Below, piece by piece: positions 4,966-5,963 of a DNA stretch of 5,963 nucleotides. How positions within the stretch are numbered: the first letter of the stretch is position 1; the number at the start of each line of letters is the position of its first letter. The position numbers were made by a program, and so were the translations under genes. Origin of the DNA: Afipia sp. (GTDB lineage: Bacteria > Pseudomonadota > Alphaproteobacteria > Rhizobiales > Xanthobacteraceae); the NCBI GenBank assembly GCA_020056155.1, contig JAGVII010000710.1, positions 1 to 5,963 on the forward strand. The letters are read 5' to 3'. The notes under the pieces are model-generated. The model was not told the origin of the DNA and did not search any database. It saw only the letters and a list, made by a program, of their open reading frames with translations.

Positions 4966-5040
4966 TGGCGCTCCCTAGGGGAATCGAACCCCTGTTTCAG
5001 CCTTGAGAGGGCCGCGTCCTAACCGCTAGACGAAGGGAGC
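4966..5040 (-). tRNA. tRNA-Glu (anticodon CTC)
   Basis: The minus strand gives a 75-nt cloverleaf. The acceptor strand GCTCCCT (5040-5034) pairs with AGGGAGC (4976-4970), then discriminator G and an encoded CCA (4968-4966). The D-arm region reads TCGTCTAGCGGTTAGGACG. The anticodon stem CGGCC/GGCTG (with one G-T pair) encloses the loop CTCTCAA, so the anticodon is CTC, reading GAG. The T-arm is CAGGGGTTCGATTCCCCTA, with five CAGGGG/CCCCTA-type pairs around TTCGATT. The TTCGTCTAG start after the acceptor and the overall sequence match bacterial glutamate tRNAs. It is intact, so any integration at its 3' end rebuilt the gene. Accessory DNA begins immediately beyond its CCA end. Confidence 0.95.
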
Positions 5041-5054
5041 AAGCGCGGGACAGG

Positions 5055-5082
5055 GAATAACCTTGAAAGCGCGCGACCGCAA
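5055..5082 (-). promoter_or_regulatory. Predicted promoter of tRNA-Glu
   Basis: On the minus strand TTGCGG (5082-5077) and TTATTC (5060-5055) are 16 bp apart. They are followed by a C/G-rich stretch up to the mature 5' end at 5040. A GC-rich discriminator is typical of stringently controlled stable-RNA promoters. Confidence 0.5.
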
Positions 5083-5135
5083 GGCGGGAACATCATCTCG
5101 TTTGAAGCGAAACGCGCCGGGCGGCCTGAAAGACC

Positions 5136-5160
5136 GGGGGCATGGGCGAGGGGTGCCCCC
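5136..5160 (-). terminator. Weak hairpin downstream of the membrane-protein gene
   Basis: GGGGGCA (5136-5142) and TGCCCCC (5154-5160) are perfect inverted copies around an 11-nt loop. On the minus strand the hairpin begins about 30 bp after the stop codon at 5191 and is followed by GGTCTTTC, a poor T-tract. It may separate this gene from tRNA transcription. Confidence 0.35.
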
Positions 5161-5190
5161 CTTCAACATCGCCTCGCGACACCAAGCGTA

Positions 5191-5523
5191 TCAAGGCTCA
5201 ACGGCAAACTTGAGGCGTCCCACCGGCTTCAGGGTCTTCGCGTCATAGGTGCGGATTTCCGTCGCGCCGCCGATGTCCACGGTCACCGCCAGACGGTCGC
5301 CCGCGGTGGCGGTGGCGATGATCCGCGCGCCCTTCGGCAGGGTCGCGGTGACGTCCGTCACCTGAACGCTTCCATCGGTGCGGAAAAGGCGGTAGCCGAT
5401 GGCGACCAGCAGGGCTCCCACGCCGATCGCGGTGGTCAGGCCTGCGATCAACATCATCCGGCGCACCCGCGCGATCAGCGCGGCTTGCTCGGGGGTCGGA
5501 TCGGGCGCAACAGTTTCAGACAT
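5191..5523 (-). CDS. Small conserved single-pass membrane protein (DUF6476-like)
   Basis: This 110-residue protein has a short acidic/Pro N-terminus, then ARVRRMM with basic residues just before one hydrophobic helix (about residues 23-44), then YRLFR. The positive charges on the N-terminal side place residues 45-110 in the periplasm. The soluble part contains LPKGARIIATATAGDRLAVT and ends in a YDAKTLKPVGRLKF segment, a beta-rich pattern recalling single blades of propeller proteins. Proteins like this sit beside the RluA/RluD-type gene in alphaproteobacteria and are sometimes labelled DUF6476 or, without good reason, 'fimbrial protein'; this is recalled, not searched. Function is unknown. 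The purine-rich AGAAGAG a few nt upstream could be the ribosome site. The start codon overlaps that of the divergent pseudouridine synthase gene. Confidence 0.75.
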   Translation of the reverse strand: MSETVAPDPTPEQAALIARVRRMMLIAGLTTAIGVGALLVAIGYRLFRTDGSVQVTDVTATLPKGARIIATATAGDRLAVTVDIGGATEIRTYDAKTLKPVGRLKFAVEP

Positions 5524-5963
5524 GCAAAGCTCTTCTAACTCTTCCGAAAACGAAAACAGCCGTCACGAGGTTACCGTCGAAGGCGACGAGGGATCGCGGC
5601 GGCTGGACCGCGTGCTCGCCGTGCGCAGCCCGGACCTGTCGCGCTCGCGCCTGAAGGCGCTGATCCTCGCAGGCCAGGTCAGCATCGGCCAAAACAATGC
5701 CAATCCTCGCCCGGTTCGCGACCCCGCTTATCATGTCAATGCGGGGGATACGATCACAATCGACGTTCCGCCTGCCGCCCCCGCCGAGCCCGAGGGCGAG
5801 GACATCCCGCTCGATATCGTGTTCGAGGACGACGACATCATCGTCATCAACAAGCCGAAGAACCTCGTGGTGCATCCCGCTGCCGGGCACGAGACCGGAA
5901 CGCTGGTCAATGCGCTGATTGCCCATTGCGGCGCAAGCCTTTCCGGCATCGGCGGGGTCCGCC
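5522..5963 (+). CDS. RluA/RluD-family 23S rRNA pseudouridine synthase, 3' end outside the window
   Basis: The first 147 codons are present and the gene runs off the right edge. After a Ser/Asn/Glu-rich leader (1-15), residues about 16-80 form an S4 RNA-binding domain, with RRLDRVLAVRSPDLSRSRLK (26-45) and NAGDTITI. The catalytic domain then begins with LDIVFEDDDIIVINKPKNLV (97-116), followed by VHPAAGHETGTLVNALIAHC (117-136) and the start of a GIGGVR motif. The HRLD motif with the catalytic Asp would lie just beyond the window. Enzymes of this family convert specific uridines of rRNA to pseudouridine; the S4-plus-catalytic layout and the VHP-AAGHETGTLVNAL block favour RluD, but RluC-type specificity cannot be excluded. 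The ATG at 5522 is the only suitable start; no Shine-Dalgarno is clear, and the codon overlaps that of the divergent membrane-protein gene. Confidence 0.92.
   Translation, partial: MQSSSNSSENENSRHEVTVEGDEGSRRLDRVLAVRSPDLSRSRLKALILAGQVSIGQNNANPRPVRDPAYHVNAGDTITIDVPPAAPAEPEGEDIPLDIVFEDDDIIVINKPKNLVVHPAAGHETGTLVNALIAHCGASLSGIGGVR

Overview
This looks like chromosomal DNA from an alphaproteobacterium, probably of the order Hyphomicrobiales. It is GC-rich. The right end carries a conserved-looking block: a tRNA-Glu(CTC), a small single-pass membrane protein, and a divergent RluA/RluD-type pseudouridine synthase. The protein sequences of that block read like alphaproteobacterial ones. The order-level placement is recalled resemblance and was not searched.

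Everything left of the tRNA (about 1-4965) reads as accessory DNA inserted at, or accumulated next to, the 3' end of the tRNA gene. From the left, positions 1-98 hold four imperfect 24-bp direct repeats resembling the multiple terminal repeats of IS21-family insertion sequences. A gene-poor stretch with inverted repeats follows, then a strong hairpin terminator. Next come three cargo genes: a DUF3800 protein (461-1198, minus), a 'beta family' protein related to the T4 beta protein family (1634-2731, plus), and an sce7726-family protein with a PD-(D/E)XK nuclease-like motif (2622-3254, minus). The last two converge tail to tail and overlap by 110 bp. Proteins of the beta/sce7725 and sce7726 types are known as neighbours elsewhere, so they are the best candidate in the window for a poorly described two-protein system, possibly in defence. 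That function is inference.

Right of the cargo is a 64-residue ribbon-helix-helix regulator (3510-3704). It overlaps a 55-residue predicted membrane protein (3664-3831).

Positions 3832-4965 are island debris. A small WGR-domain gene is broken by two apparent one-base deletions and has lost the glycine of its WGR motif. A short piece of a P4-type tyrosine recombinase keeps the Arg-containing box. An intact 60-residue AlpA/excisionase-like HTH protein follows, and then a repeat-bearing non-coding stretch ends exactly at the tRNA. The recombinase and excisionase remains next to a tRNA fit an old integrative element that has lost its integrase.

From 4966 to the right edge lies the core genome: tRNA-Glu on the minus strand with its promoter, the membrane protein (minus), and the RluA-family gene (plus), which runs off the window. 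The start codons of the last two genes overlap in a single CATG.
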